Made by a program: the position numbers and the translations under genes. A stretch of DNA of 64,000 bases from Sphingomonas sp. (lineage in GTDB: Bacteria; Pseudomonadota; Alphaproteobacteria; Sphingomonadales; Sphingomonadaceae), in NCBI RefSeq assembly GCF_017304635.1, contig NZ_JAFKMA010000001.1, positions 124,001-188,000 on the forward strand. Reading direction: 5' to 3'. Every line of letters begins with the position of its first letter. Position 1 is the first letter of the stretch. This document shows, in pieces, positions 27,628 to 36,704 of this stretch. The notes beneath the pieces were generated by a model, which worked only from the letters and a program-made list of their open reading frames with translations, was not told the origin of the DNA and made no database searches.

Positions 27628-28778
27628 TCGGCCGGTACCGCCGCGCCGCTCGCGACTTCGCGGACATGCGCCGCGACACCCACACGGCGGCGACCGAGCC
27701 ACAGATAGAGGCCCGATCCCAGCACGACGATCGCGAACAGGTCGAGTGCCGCCCACAGCAGCTTGAGCGGCAGGCCGCCATAATCGCCAAAGTGGAGCGG
27801 ACGGGACAACGACAGCGCCTTGAAATACCACGGCATCGGGCGTGCATCGGTCAGCTTGCCGGTCTCGGCATCGATCAACGCGACCGTCAGCAGCCGTTCG
27901 GTCAGCGGTGTGTTGCCCTGGAAATAGACCGCATAATGATGCCCGCTCGAGAAATTGCCGCCGGGGAAGGCGATGAACTGCGGGTTCATCCCCGGGATCG
28001 CGCGCCGCGCCGTCGCCATCGCGATGTCGAGCGAGCCGTAGCGAGACGGCGGCACGGGCGGCCGTCCGGCATAGGCACGCGTCATGTCGGCCAGCTCGTT
28101 CGCCTGCCACACCTTGGTGATCGGCGTGACGAACGAATTGACGACGCCGGTCACCCCGACCACCGTCATCCACGCCAGCCCGACGATCCCGATCAGATTG
28201 TGCCAGTCGAGCCACTTCACGCGCGCGCTCCGTCCGGTCCGCAAGGTGCCGAAGTCGAGCTTGCGCATGAACGGCGCGTAGAGGACCACGCCCGATACGA
28301 TCGCCGCGACGAACAGCAGGCCCATCGCGCCCAGGAACAATTCGCCCTTCAGCCCGAGAAACATGTCGGTGTGCAGCTGAAGCAGGAAGTCGGTGATCCC
28401 GCCGCCTTCGACCCGGATCGGCCGGCCGGTCGACCGGTCGAGCAGTTGCAGGTGCATGTCGGCGCCCGGCGCGTCGGGCGTCGGCCCGGTCGTCACGGTC
28501 ATCGCCGGGCGGTCATTGTCGAACGCCATGAACAGCGGCACCTCGCCCGGCCGGTCGCGCAGCGCGCGGGCGAGCATCGCGTCGAGCGAAATCAGGCCCG
28601 GCCCGTTGCCGGACGACGCTTGCCCCGTCGCCGAGACGCCGTGCCCCGTCGCCGCGTCGATCTCGTCGTGGAAGATCAGCGGCAGGCCGGTCACGCACAG
28701 CATCAGCAGGAAGAGCGTGCAGACCAGGCTCGTCCATTTGTGCGTCAGATACCAGGCGCGGATCGAGCGCTGGCTCAC
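27624..28778 (-). CDS. PepSY-associated TM-helix protein (inner-membrane siderophore reductase type)
   Basis: A 384-residue protein; GTG at 28778 gives MSQRSIRAWYLTHKWTSLVC, the typical start. Four membrane helices: about 18-38, a pair around 145-170 and 200-222, and the last near 345-365. Conserved His residues (WYLTHKW, FLLQLHTD, WLDWHNLIG, PLHFGDYGG) could bind haem. Related proteins (FoxB/FegB type) reduce or release iron from siderophores taken up by the partner receptor. First gene of a three-gene operon. Confidence 0.85.
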   Translation of the reverse strand: MSQRSIRAWYLTHKWTSLVCTLFLLMLCVTGLPLIFHDEIDAATGHGVSATGQASSGNGPGLISLDAMLARALRDRPGEVPLFMAFDNDRPAMTVTTGPTPDAPGADMHLQLLDRSTGRPIRVEGGGITDFLLQLHTDMFLGLKGELFLGAMGLLFVAAIVSGVVLYAPFMRKLDFGTLRTGRSARVKWLDWHNLIGIVGLAWMTVVGVTGVVNSFVTPITKVWQANELADMTRAYAGRPPVPPSRYGSLDIAMATARRAIPGMNPQFIAFPGGNFSSGHHYAVYFQGNTPLTERLLTVALIDAETGKLTDARPMPWYFKALSLSRPLHFGDYGGLPLKLLWAALDLFAIVVLGSGLYLWLGRRRVGVAAHVREVASGAAVPAE

Positions 28779-28796
28779 GGCAGGATCGTCATGGTA

Positions 28797-28849
28797 TTGC
28801 GACGCATTCGCAGCGGTTAGCGGAGGCGCTTGTTGCGAGCAAGTCGCAA
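28797..28849 (-). promoter_or_regulatory. Two Fur-like inverted repeats upstream of the siderophore operon
   Basis: TTGCGA-N5-TCGCAG at 28797-28813 and TTGCGA-N5-TCGCAA at 28833-28849, centres 36 bp apart, the first 19 bp before the GTG start. Paired TTGCGA-N5-TCGCAA boxes before an iron-uptake operon fit iron-responsive (Fur-type) repression in alphaproteobacteria. The assignment is inference. Confidence 0.55.
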
Positions 28850-28946
28850 AATGGATCGATACGACGATCCCGCCGCGCCCGCTCGTTCGCCAGCGTCGGT
28901 CACCGTCGATGCGTGACGATCGCCGGGATGTGCGGTAGAAGCAGGC

Positions 28947-29153
28947 ATGAAGATCAGCGCGCGCAATCAACTCGCCGGTCGCGTCACCGCAGTGACGCCG
29001 GGCGCCGTCAACGGAACGGTCAAGGTCGATATCGGCCATGGCCTGACCGTCACGGCCAGCATCACCGAGGAAGCGATCGCCGATCTCGCGCTGGCGGAAG
29101 GGGATGCGGTCACGGTGCTCATCAAGGCCAGCGACGTCCTGATCGGCAAATGA
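28947..29153 (+). CDS. Mop/TOBE-domain molybdate-binding protein (molbindin)
   Basis: A 68-residue protein beginning MKISARNQLAGRVTAVTPGAVNGTV, the signature of molbindins and the Mop domains of ModE and ModC. These hexamers bind molybdate or tungstate at subunit interfaces. It lies 1 bp upstream of a ModE-like DNA-binding gene that lacks Mop domains, so the pair may act as a split ModE. No modABC transporter genes are in the window. Confidence 0.93.
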   Translation: MKISARNQLAGRVTAVTPGAVNGTVKVDIGHGLTVTASITEEAIADLALAEGDAVTVLIKASDVLIGK

Positions 29154-29154
29154 C

Positions 29155-29535
29155 GTGCGAGTCGGCGCGCTCAAGCTGAAGCTACAGTTCGTCTGCGGCA
29201 ACAGTTTTGCGATCGGACCGGGCAAGGCCGATATACTCACCGCGATCGACCGGGAGGGCTCGATCTCCGCCGCGGGACGCGCGATGGGCATGAGCTATCG
29301 CCGCATCTGGCTGCTGGTCGACGAGATGAACCGGTGCTTCCGCGATCCGCTGGTGGCGACGCACCCCGGTGGCGGGAGCGACCGCGGCGCGACGCTGACC
29401 GATTGCGGGCGTCAGGTGCTCGCCGCGTTCCGCGCGCTGGAGCAACAGTCCGCGACCCTGCTCGATACCGCGGCCTATCGCGATCTCGGCGAATGGGTCC
29501 GCGCGGAGCCCTTGCCGCCGAAATCCGCCGACTGA
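29155..29535 (+). CDS. ModE-type winged-helix regulator without Mop domain
   Basis: A 126-residue protein with GTG start at 29155. Winged helix-turn-helix of the ModE N-terminal type: ADILTAIDREGSISAAGRAMGMSYRRIWLLVDEMN (about 25-60), then the wing HPGGGSDRGATLTDCGRQVLAAF. Canonical ModE is about 260 residues with two C-terminal Mop domains; here sensing may be provided by the adjacent Mop protein. Probably represses or activates the TonB receptor gene 107 bp downstream through the Mo-box-like site. Confidence 0.88.
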   Translation: MRVGALKLKLQFVCGNSFAIGPGKADILTAIDREGSISAAGRAMGMSYRRIWLLVDEMNRCFRDPLVATHPGGGSDRGATLTDCGRQVLAAFRALEQQSATLLDTAAYRDLGEWVRAEPLPPKSAD

Positions 29536-29581
29536 ATCTGGGATCGTCGTCGTCCCGATGCAACCTTTCGCTGAGGCGAAA

Positions 29582-29605
29582 CGCTATATACGAAAGAATA
29601 TAGCA
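29582..29605 (+). promoter_or_regulatory. Mo-box-like ModE operator upstream of the TonB receptor
   Basis: GCTATAT (29583-29589)-N8-ATATAGC (29598-29604), perfect arms, 37 bp before the receptor ATG. The half-sites and 8-bp spacing match the known E. coli modA operator pattern (GTTATAT-N8-ACATAAC, recalled from memory). A second palindrome TTTCGC-TGAG-GCGAAA lies just upstream at 29566-29581. Confidence 0.65.
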
Positions 29606-29641
29606 ATCGCACCGCCAAGCAGCGGGCAAAAAGGGGTCATC

Positions 29642-32056
29642 ATGCGTCGATATCTCGCGGCGGCGGCCGTTCTGGCCTCCGTCCTGCCCGGTGTGGCTGC
29701 CGCACAATCCGCAGCCGATACGCAGAGTTCGCCGCCTGGCGCCGCCGACCGAAGGGAGAATGCTGCGCCCGCGGACGACGCGACGTTGCCCGACGTCCTC
29801 GTCACGGCGCGGTTGCGCGCGGAAGATGCGCAGCGCATTCCCGGATCGCTGTCGGTGGTCGGCGGGACGCTGCTCGACCGTTCCTACACGGTCAACACGC
29901 AGCAATTGTCGTTGCTGGTGCCGACGCTCAACTACAGTTCGGCGAACCCGCGCAACACCGCCTTCACGATCCGCGGGCTCGGCAGCAGCGTGGTCGCGGT
30001 CAGCCAGGCCAATGACGGGCTGGAGCCGGGCGTCGGCTTCTACGTCGACCAGGTCTATCACGCGCGCCCGGCGACCGCGGCGTTCGATTTCAGCGACATC
30101 GACCGGATCGAAGTGCTGCGCGGGCCGCAAGGGACATTGTTCGGCAAGAACAGCACGGCGGGCGCGATCAACATCACCACGCGCGTGCCGAGCTTCACGC
30201 CCGAGGCGAGCGAGGAAATCTCCTACGGCAGCTTCCGGTATCTCCAGGCCAAGGCATCGGCGTCGCTGCCGCTCAGCGACACGGTCGCCGCGCGTATTTC
30301 GGGCGTGGTGACGCGGCGCGACGGCGTGATCGACAATGTCGTCACGGGGCAGGACCATAACGGCATCGGCAACCAGGCGGTGCGCGGGCAATTGCTGTTC
30401 AAGCCCAACGATCGCCTGTCGGTGCGTCTGATCGCCGACTTCACCAATTTCGAGAGCAATTGCTGCACGCAGGTCTATCTGCGCGTGGCGCCGACGCTGA
30501 AGTCCGCAGCGCGTCAATATCCGGCGCTGGCGGCGGGCCTCGGCTATCGGCCGGCCAGCCTGAACCCCTACGATCGCGTCACCGACATCGACGCCGCGCT
30601 GGGGGTGAACACCAACGAAGGCGGGGTGTCGGGCATCGTCGACTGGAAGCTCGGCGGCGCGACGCTGACGTCGGTCAGCGCCTGGCGGTTCTGGAACTGG
30701 GACGCGGCGAACGACCGCGACTATACCGGCATCCCGATCCAGCTTACTCAGCACATCCCCTCGCGCCAGGACCAGTATAGCCAGGAGCTACGGCTGGCCT
30801 CCGATGGCGACGGCGCGGTCAGCTATGTCGGCGGCCTCTATTTCTTTCGCCAGCGCGTGATCGGGCGCCCGATCTCGATCTACGGTCCGCTCGCGACCTA
30901 TTGGCTGCTGGGCTCGACGTCACCCAATACGGCGGGCCAGCCGGTCGCCAACCCGACCTATCCCGCCAACCTGCTCGACGGCTACGGCACCGACGGCCGC
31001 ACCGATTTCCAGTCGAACAGCTATGCGGCGTTCGGCGAGGTCAACTGGCGCCCGCTCGCGAAGCTGACGCTGACCGGCGGCCTGCGCTACACCTACGAGA
31101 CGAAGAAGGGCGCGTACGACACCTTCACCTTCGGCGGGTTGCAGACGACGAACACCGCGCTCAACAACGCCAAGCTCTCGATCCTGCGCGGGCAGAGCTA
31201 TGCCGCCCGCGTCAACGACGGCGCGCTGACCGGGCGCGGCAGCGTCTCGTACCAAGCGAGCGACGCCGTCCAGGTCTATGCCAGCTTCGCGCGCGGCCAG
31301 AAATCGGGCGGCATCAACATGTCGGGTCTGCCGCTCGACAACAACAACCAGCCCGCGCTCAACACCGCCGTCGTCCGGCCAGAGCAGAACACCAATTACG
31401 AAATCGGCCTGAAGACGCGACTGTTCGACCGGCGCCTGATCGTCAACGTCGACGCCTTCTATACCCGCGTCACCGATTTCCAGGCCAACGTCACCGATAC
31501 CGGCGCGGCGGCGGCCTTGCGCACCTATCTCGCCAACATCCCGCGCGTGACGGTGAAGGGCGTCGAGGCCGACGCGATCGCGCAAGTGACGCGCCGGTTC
31601 ACGTTGCGCGCGTCGCTTGCCTATGCCGACGGCCGGTATGCGTCCTACCCTAACGGCCCGTGCCCGATCGAGCGGATCGGCAGCACGACGACGATCTGCG
31701 ACTTGTCGGGCGTCGGATTGCCGGGCCTGCCGCGATGGACGGCGAGCTACGGCGCGGACTACGAACTACCCGTAACCGCGCACGGCGGCATTGCGCTGCA
31801 CGTCGACGGGCGGTCGCAGACGTCGCAATATGGCGACCCGACCGGATCGGTCTACACCGTCATCCCCGGCTATACGCTCGTCAACGGCAGCATCGGCTAC
31901 CGCGCGAAAAACTGGGAAATCGCGGTGTTCGCGCGCAACCTGTTCGACAAGAACTACATCCAGAACGTCACGATCCAGGCCGGCAACTCCGGCCTGATCC
32001 TCGCCACCCCCAGCGACCCGCGCACGATCGGCGTGACGTTCAGGGCCAGGCAGTGA
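29642..32056 (+). CDS. TonB-dependent outer-membrane receptor, probably ModE-controlled
   Basis: An 804-residue receptor starting at ATG 29642 after AAGGGG. Signal peptide to about 21 (AAA-QSA), TonB-box-like LPDVLVTARLR at about 49-59, plug with FTIRGLGSSVVAVSQANDG and IDRIEVLRGPQGTLFGKNSTAGAINI (about 100-190), then a long barrel with the C-terminal aromatic-rich end (TIGVTFRARQ). The barrel type alone does not fix the ligand. Adjacent Mop and ModE genes plus a Mo-box-like promoter point to a molybdenum-containing ligand. Confidence 0.9.
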   Translation: MRRYLAAAAVLASVLPGVAAAQSAADTQSSPPGAADRRENAAPADDATLPDVLVTARLRAEDAQRIPGSLSVVGGTLLDRSYTVNTQQLSLLVPTLNYSSANPRNTAFTIRGLGSSVVAVSQANDGLEPGVGFYVDQVYHARPATAAFDFSDIDRIEVLRGPQGTLFGKNSTAGAINITTRVPSFTPEASEEISYGSFRYLQAKASASLPLSDTVAARISGVVTRRDGVIDNVVTGQDHNGIGNQAVRGQLLFKPNDRLSVRLIADFTNFESNCCTQVYLRVAPTLKSAARQYPALAAGLGYRPASLNPYDRVTDIDAALGVNTNEGGVSGIVDWKLGGATLTSVSAWRFWNWDAANDRDYTGIPIQLTQHIPSRQDQYSQELRLASDGDGAVSYVGGLYFFRQRVIGRPISIYGPLATYWLLGSTSPNTAGQPVANPTYPANLLDGYGTDGRTDFQSNSYAAFGEVNWRPLAKLTLTGGLRYTYETKKGAYDTFTFGGLQTTNTALNNAKLSILRGQSYAARVNDGALTGRGSVSYQASDAVQVYASFARGQKSGGINMSGLPLDNNNQPALNTAVVRPEQNTNYEIGLKTRLFDRRLIVNVDAFYTRVTDFQANVTDTGAAAALRTYLANIPRVTVKGVEADAIAQVTRRFTLRASLAYADGRYASYPNGPCPIERIGSTTTICDLSGVGLPGLPRWTASYGADYELPVTAHGGIALHVDGRSQTSQYGDPTGSVYTVIPGYTLVNGSIGYRAKNWEIAVFARNLFDKNYIQNVTIQAGNSGLILATPSDPRTIGVTFRARQ

Positions 32057-32323
32057 TGCGGGGCGACTTTGCGCCCATTTAGGAGGTTGGCGACCGGCCA
32101 ACGTTACCCTGAGTCGACGGCGCACCGGCCATCGTTGGGACTGGTACCGACGCCCGCCAATCGGGTGTGATCCCCACGCCCGAAAAATCTGGCGAAGAAC
32201 AGCGATGCTCATCCGAGCGTCGCTGCGTTCGGCAAATCCGGTGGTGGTGGCTGGTCGGGCTGACAGAGCCCCTTGTCTCCGTCCACGTCGGGCGGCATCA
32301 TCGGTGGTCGAGGGGGAAGGATC

Positions 32324-33748
32324 ATGCGGATCATCGTCTTGGGTTCGTTGATGGCGGCGAGTCTGCCAGCGGCGATTTCGGCCCAGCAGCTGCCGGCACC
32401 GGCGGCGAACCCGGCGGCCGGCAGCGCGCAAGGCGACGTCTCGGTCACGATCTACAACAACGACGTGGCGCTGATTCAGGATATCAGGCAGCTCGATCTC
32501 GCCAATGGCCGCGTCCGGCAGAGTTTTCCCGACGTCAGCGCCGCGATCCGCCCGGAGACGGTCTCGCTCGCGGTACCGGGCGCGTCGATCGTCGAACAGA
32601 ATTTCGACTACGACCTGCTCAGTCCTTCGAGCCTCATGGAAAAGGCGGTCGGCGAGACGATCACGGTCGTGCGCACCAATCCGGCGACGGGCGCGGAAAC
32701 CCGCGAACGCGCCAAGGTGCTGGCCGTCAATGGTGGCGTGGTGCTCGAGATTGCCGGGCATGTCGAGGTTCTGCGCGACGACGGGCTGCCCGCGCGGGCC
32801 GTCTTCGACCGGGTGCCGGAATCGCTGCGAGCGCGGCCGACCCTGTCGGTGACGCTGGCCAGCGAACGCGCCGGCAGCCGCCCGGCGACATTGTCCTATC
32901 TGAGCCGCGGCCTCGGCTGGAACGCGGATTATGTCGCGCTGTTCGACGACAAGAGCGGCAAGGTGGACGTGCAGGGCTGGGTCACGCTGCGCAACACCAG
33001 CGGCACGACGTTCACCAATGCGAAGACCCTGCTGGTCGCCGGCGATGTCGGCAGCGCCGACGATGACGGCAGCGGCAATTATGTACCGCGTCCGCGACGG
33101 CAAACGCGCGTCCAGCCCGGCACCGAAAGCGCCGCACGCGAGCAACTCGGCGATTTCTACCTCTATCCCCTCAGCCAGCGGACCACGATCGCCGACAAGC
33201 AGACGAAGCAGGTCAGTTTCCTCGATGCCAAGGGCGTTGCGGCCTCGTCCGGTTATCGGTTCGAGAATGCGTGGCTCGGCAGTTCGGACGAGCCGAAGAG
33301 CGCGCAGAGCGTGCTGCGCTTTTCGAACGCCGGATCGGAAGGGCTGGGCGACGCGCTGCCCGCGGGCGTGGTTCGCGTCTATGTCCGCGATGCGCGTGGC
33401 CAGCCGCAATTCACGGGCGAGAACCGCATCGAGCACACGCCGCAAGGATCGACGATCGCCCTGCCGACGGGGGATGCTTTCGACGTGAAGGTGCAGGCGA
33501 CGACGGTCGAGCGAACGCGCATCGGCGACCTGCGCTGGCGGACGCAGATGCGCTACAAGGTGACGAACGCGAGATCGCGCGCCGTGACGGTCGAGGTGGT
33601 CCAGGGCGGGCTCGACTGGAGCGATACCAGGATCACCGACGAGAGCCGCAAGAGCGAGCGGCCCGACGCCGGTTCGGCCGTGTGGCAGGTTCCGGTGCCT
33701 GCCAACGGCGAGTCGATCGTCACCGCGACGTTCGATACGCGATACTAA
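32324..33748 (+). CDS. DUF4139-domain secreted protein, copy 1
   Basis: A 474-residue protein starting at ATG 32324 after GGGGGAAGG. Signal peptide to about 20 (ISA-QQL). The body is beta-rich (VSVTIYNNDVALIQDIRQLDL, TLSYLSRGLGWNADYVALFD, EVVQGGLDWSDTRITDES) as in the DUF4139/MuiA-like family, whose function is unknown. The 267-bp gap upstream (32057-32323) holds a weak GGGCG...CGCCC hairpin at 32061-32076 after the receptor and no other gene. Its stop overlaps the start of a second DUF4139 gene by 1 nt. Confidence 0.85.
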   Translation: MRIIVLGSLMAASLPAAISAQQLPAPAANPAAGSAQGDVSVTIYNNDVALIQDIRQLDLANGRVRQSFPDVSAAIRPETVSLAVPGASIVEQNFDYDLLSPSSLMEKAVGETITVVRTNPATGAETRERAKVLAVNGGVVLEIAGHVEVLRDDGLPARAVFDRVPESLRARPTLSVTLASERAGSRPATLSYLSRGLGWNADYVALFDDKSGKVDVQGWVTLRNTSGTTFTNAKTLLVAGDVGSADDDGSGNYVPRPRRQTRVQPGTESAAREQLGDFYLYPLSQRTTIADKQTKQVSFLDAKGVAASSGYRFENAWLGSSDEPKSAQSVLRFSNAGSEGLGDALPAGVVRVYVRDARGQPQFTGENRIEHTPQGSTIALPTGDAFDVKVQATTVERTRIGDLRWRTQMRYKVTNARSRAVTVEVVQGGLDWSDTRITDESRKSERPDAGSAVWQVPVPANGESIVTATFDTRY

Positions 33749-35262
33749 TGCACCGGGGCGTCCTGGCGCCGATGCTGGTCGCGGCCGCGGCGAGCGCGGC
33801 GGCGCAGCCCGTCGCCACGTCGCCCAGGGCGGACAAGGTCGCGCTCACCGTCTATCGCGCGCCGTACGGCCGCGGCGCAATGGATCTGCGGTCGCTCAAC
33901 GGTTTCGCGCTCGTCACGGAGACCAGGCGCATCCGCCTGCCGCGCGGCGCGGCGACGCTGCGGTTCGAGGGCGTGGCGAGCGGCATCATCCCGGCGAGTG
34001 CGGTGGTCGAGGGATTGCCGGGCGGCGTCGTCGAGAAGAACCGCGATGCACGGTTGCTGTCTCCCGCCTCGCTGATCGATGGCACGCTCGGCCGCGAGGT
34101 CACGCTCACCCGGACGAACCGGGCGACCGGCCGGCGCGAGAGCGAGACGGCGACGATCGTCGCCGGGCCGTCGCCGGGCGTCGTGCTGCGCACGGCGGCG
34201 GGGATCGAGACGCTGCGCTGTTCCGGTCTGCCCGAGAAGCTGGCGTTCGCCGGGGTACCGGACGGGCTGTCGGCCAAGCCGGTGCTGAGCGTGGAGACGG
34301 TCAGTCCCGCCGAGCGGACGGTGACCGTGCGCCTGAGCTATCTCGCGACCGGCTTCGACTGGCGAGCCAGCTATGTCGCCACCGTGCTGGCCGGTGGCAA
34401 CAGACTCGACCTGTTCGCCTGGCTGACGCTGGCGAACGCGAACCCGGAGGCGTTCGTGGGCGCCGAGGTGAAGGCGGTTGCCGGACAACTGAACCGCGTA
34501 TCCATGTCGGAACTGCGCAGCGCGGTGCGAGGACTGCGACTGGTCTGCTACCCGCTGGGCACCACTACGTCGGACCTGCGCGAGCGGAAGTTCGAGGAAG
34601 CCGACGATATCATCGTGACGGGATCGCGCGTGCTGGCGCCGCCAATGGTGATGATGGCGTCACCGCCGGCGCCCGCGCCCGTGCCGGTGCCACCGCCGCC
34701 CGAGAATCTGGGAGACCTGAAGCTGTACCGCGTTCCGGGGTCGACGACGGTCGCCTCCAACGCACAGAAACAGGTCGCGCTGCTGATCCGGTCGGGGGTA
34801 TCGTTCGAGCGGCGATACCGGCGTCCGGTCTATGTGGGCCAGACGATCGACGCGTCGCCAACCTCCATGGTGTTCGAGCTGCGAAATACGGTGGCCTCGG
34901 GGCTCGGGATCGCACTGCCGGCTGGAAGCACGGCGATGTATGCGGATCGCGCGCCGGATCAGCGCCTGTTGCTCGGGCTCGGCGCGCTGACCGATCGCGC
35001 GGAAGGCGAGACGTTCCGCATCGCCGCCGGCACCAGCACGCAGGTGACGCTCTCGCAACGTAAGTCGGCGACCGGCGGGATGACGTTGCGTGCGACCAAC
35101 GCGAACCCTTTCGCGGTGGTGCTCGACGTGCCGATCGGCTCGCCCGGCCAGAAGCTGGAGGCGGACGGCGACGCGATCCGGATGGTGGACGGCCGGCCCA
35201 CCTGGTCGGTCACTTTGCCCCCCGGGCAGACCATGGAACTGCGTTACCGGTCCGTCGACTAG
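33748..35262 (+). CDS. DUF4139-domain secreted protein, copy 2
   Basis: A 504-residue paralogue of the preceding protein (shared TRTNRATGRRE, LSYLATGFDWRASYVA, LRNTVASGLGIALPAGS motifs), with TAATG start/stop overlap. Signal peptide to about 18. An insertion of about 40 residues near 280-325 contains E-A-D-D-I-I-V-T-G-S-R-V followed by a Pro/Ala/Met-rich stretch, resembling the N-terminal segment of sphingomonad TonB-dependent receptors. Function unknown. Confidence 0.82.
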   Translation: MHRGVLAPMLVAAAASAAAQPVATSPRADKVALTVYRAPYGRGAMDLRSLNGFALVTETRRIRLPRGAATLRFEGVASGIIPASAVVEGLPGGVVEKNRDARLLSPASLIDGTLGREVTLTRTNRATGRRESETATIVAGPSPGVVLRTAAGIETLRCSGLPEKLAFAGVPDGLSAKPVLSVETVSPAERTVTVRLSYLATGFDWRASYVATVLAGGNRLDLFAWLTLANANPEAFVGAEVKAVAGQLNRVSMSELRSAVRGLRLVCYPLGTTTSDLRERKFEEADDIIVTGSRVLAPPMVMMASPPAPAPVPVPPPPENLGDLKLYRVPGSTTVASNAQKQVALLIRSGVSFERRYRRPVYVGQTIDASPTSMVFELRNTVASGLGIALPAGSTAMYADRAPDQRLLLGLGALTDRAEGETFRIAAGTSTQVTLSQRKSATGGMTLRATNANPFAVVLDVPIGSPGQKLEADGDAIRMVDGRPTWSVTLPPGQTMELRYRSVD

Positions 35263-35423
35263 GCGTCGCCAGACATCTGCTGACGAACGGTCTGACGACG
35301 GCGGCGAAACGCTGCCGGATCGTCGAACAGGTCGACGAGTTGCGCCGCGAGAAGCTTGCAAAGCAAATTGAGAACGTTCACAACCGAGGCTCGATAGTCG
35401 TCGTGGGAGCGATCGTAGCTGGG

Positions 35424-36638
35424 ATGATCGGTGGTGCGCCTGGCATGCCGGCGAAAGCGCGGATGATCGAACTGGACGTCCTGCGCGGTTTTGCGGTTAC
35501 CGTCATGATCGTCGTCGTCAGCCCCGGCTCCTGGGCCTATACCTACGCGCAGTTGCAGCACGCGCAGTGGCACGGGTGGACCTTCGCGGATTTCGTCTTC
35601 CCCGACTTTCTGTTCGGGGTCGGCATGGCTATCGGGCTCACGTTCGGCCGATCGCTCGATCCCATCGGCAATCGCCAAGCGTTTTGGTTCAAGGTTGGAC
35701 GGCGCGTCCTCGGCCTCGTGTTGCTGGGGCTGGCGCTCAATTACCTGAGCGTGATCGCCGGGCAGTTCGGCACGTATTCCATCGGCCCCCACGACTATCC
35801 CACCTGGCGCATACCCGGGGTTCTTCAGCGGATTGCCGGCGTTTACCTGATCGCCGTTCTCGTCGTGTCGGCAACCAAAGCGCGATCCCCGGCAGGCGCC
35901 GCCCGGCCACGACTTGGTGCGGTGGCGGCGGCGATCGCTGTATTTCTGGTCGGCTATTGGGTGATGCTGACATTCGTGCCGGTACCCGGGTTCGGCGCCG
36001 GCAATCTCGGGATGGTCGGCAACCTCCCGGCTTATATCGATCGCGCGGTTTTCGGCCCATCGCATATGTGGCCACTCGGCGCCGAGACGTGGCGCGGGCC
36101 GGTGGTGTATGACCCCGAGGGATTGCTGGCGACATTGCCGGCAAGTGCCAACGTCCTGTTCGGCGTGCTAGCCATCGGGATCTGGCAACGCGCCGGCAAA
36201 TATCGCGTCCTGACCCTGGCCGGGATCGGGCTGCTCCTCATCGCGTCGGCGCTGTTGCTCGACCCCGTGTTCCCGATCAACAAGAAGATCTGGACCAGCT
36301 CATTCGCTCTGTTGACGAGCGGCTTGTCGTTTCTCGCCCTGGTCGTGGTGAGCGCACTGCTCCGTACACGGATTCGGCCGCTGCTTTGGCCGCTCAGGGT
36401 GTTCGGAGGCAATGCGATCCTCGCCTTCTCGATCTCGATCGCGCTGTCCGCGCTGGCCGGGATCCCTTTTTCGTTCGGTAATCAGCCGGAGACGCTCCAG
36501 TCCCTCGGCTTCGCGGTCGCGTCCCACGTCATTTCCGCGCCCTACATTGCCTCGCTCGCCTGCGCGCTGGCGGTGGTCACGTTCATCTTCCTGTTGATCC
36601 TTCCGTTGCATCGGAAGGGCATCCATCTTCGCCTGTGA
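35424..36638 (+). CDS. Membrane acyltransferase of the HGSNAT/NagX type (DUF5009-like)
   Basis: About 404 residues; ATG 35424 chosen, but 35445 and 35463 are equally plausible because no strong ribosome-binding site stands out. IELDVLRGFAVTVMIVVVSPGSW and TFADFVFPDFLFGVGMAIG near the N-terminus are diagnostic of the heparan-alpha-glucosaminide N-acetyltransferase-like/NagX group, followed by about ten membrane helices. These proteins move acetyl groups or sugars across the inner membrane; NagX homologues sit in GlcNAc pathways. No such pathway genes are nearby. Confidence 0.85.
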   Translation: MIGGAPGMPAKARMIELDVLRGFAVTVMIVVVSPGSWAYTYAQLQHAQWHGWTFADFVFPDFLFGVGMAIGLTFGRSLDPIGNRQAFWFKVGRRVLGLVLLGLALNYLSVIAGQFGTYSIGPHDYPTWRIPGVLQRIAGVYLIAVLVVSATKARSPAGAARPRLGAVAAAIAVFLVGYWVMLTFVPVPGFGAGNLGMVGNLPAYIDRAVFGPSHMWPLGAETWRGPVVYDPEGLLATLPASANVLFGVLAIGIWQRAGKYRVLTLAGIGLLLIASALLLDPVFPINKKIWTSSFALLTSGLSFLALVVVSALLRTRIRPLLWPLRVFGGNAILAFSISIALSALAGIPFSFGNQPETLQSLGFAVASHVISAPYIASLACALAVVTFIFLLILPLHRKGIHLRL

Positions 36639-36704
36639 TGTCGCGTTGCGATCGGGCAAGATGACGCACGATACGCCGGCCAACCCGTCACGGATTAATC
36701 GTCG

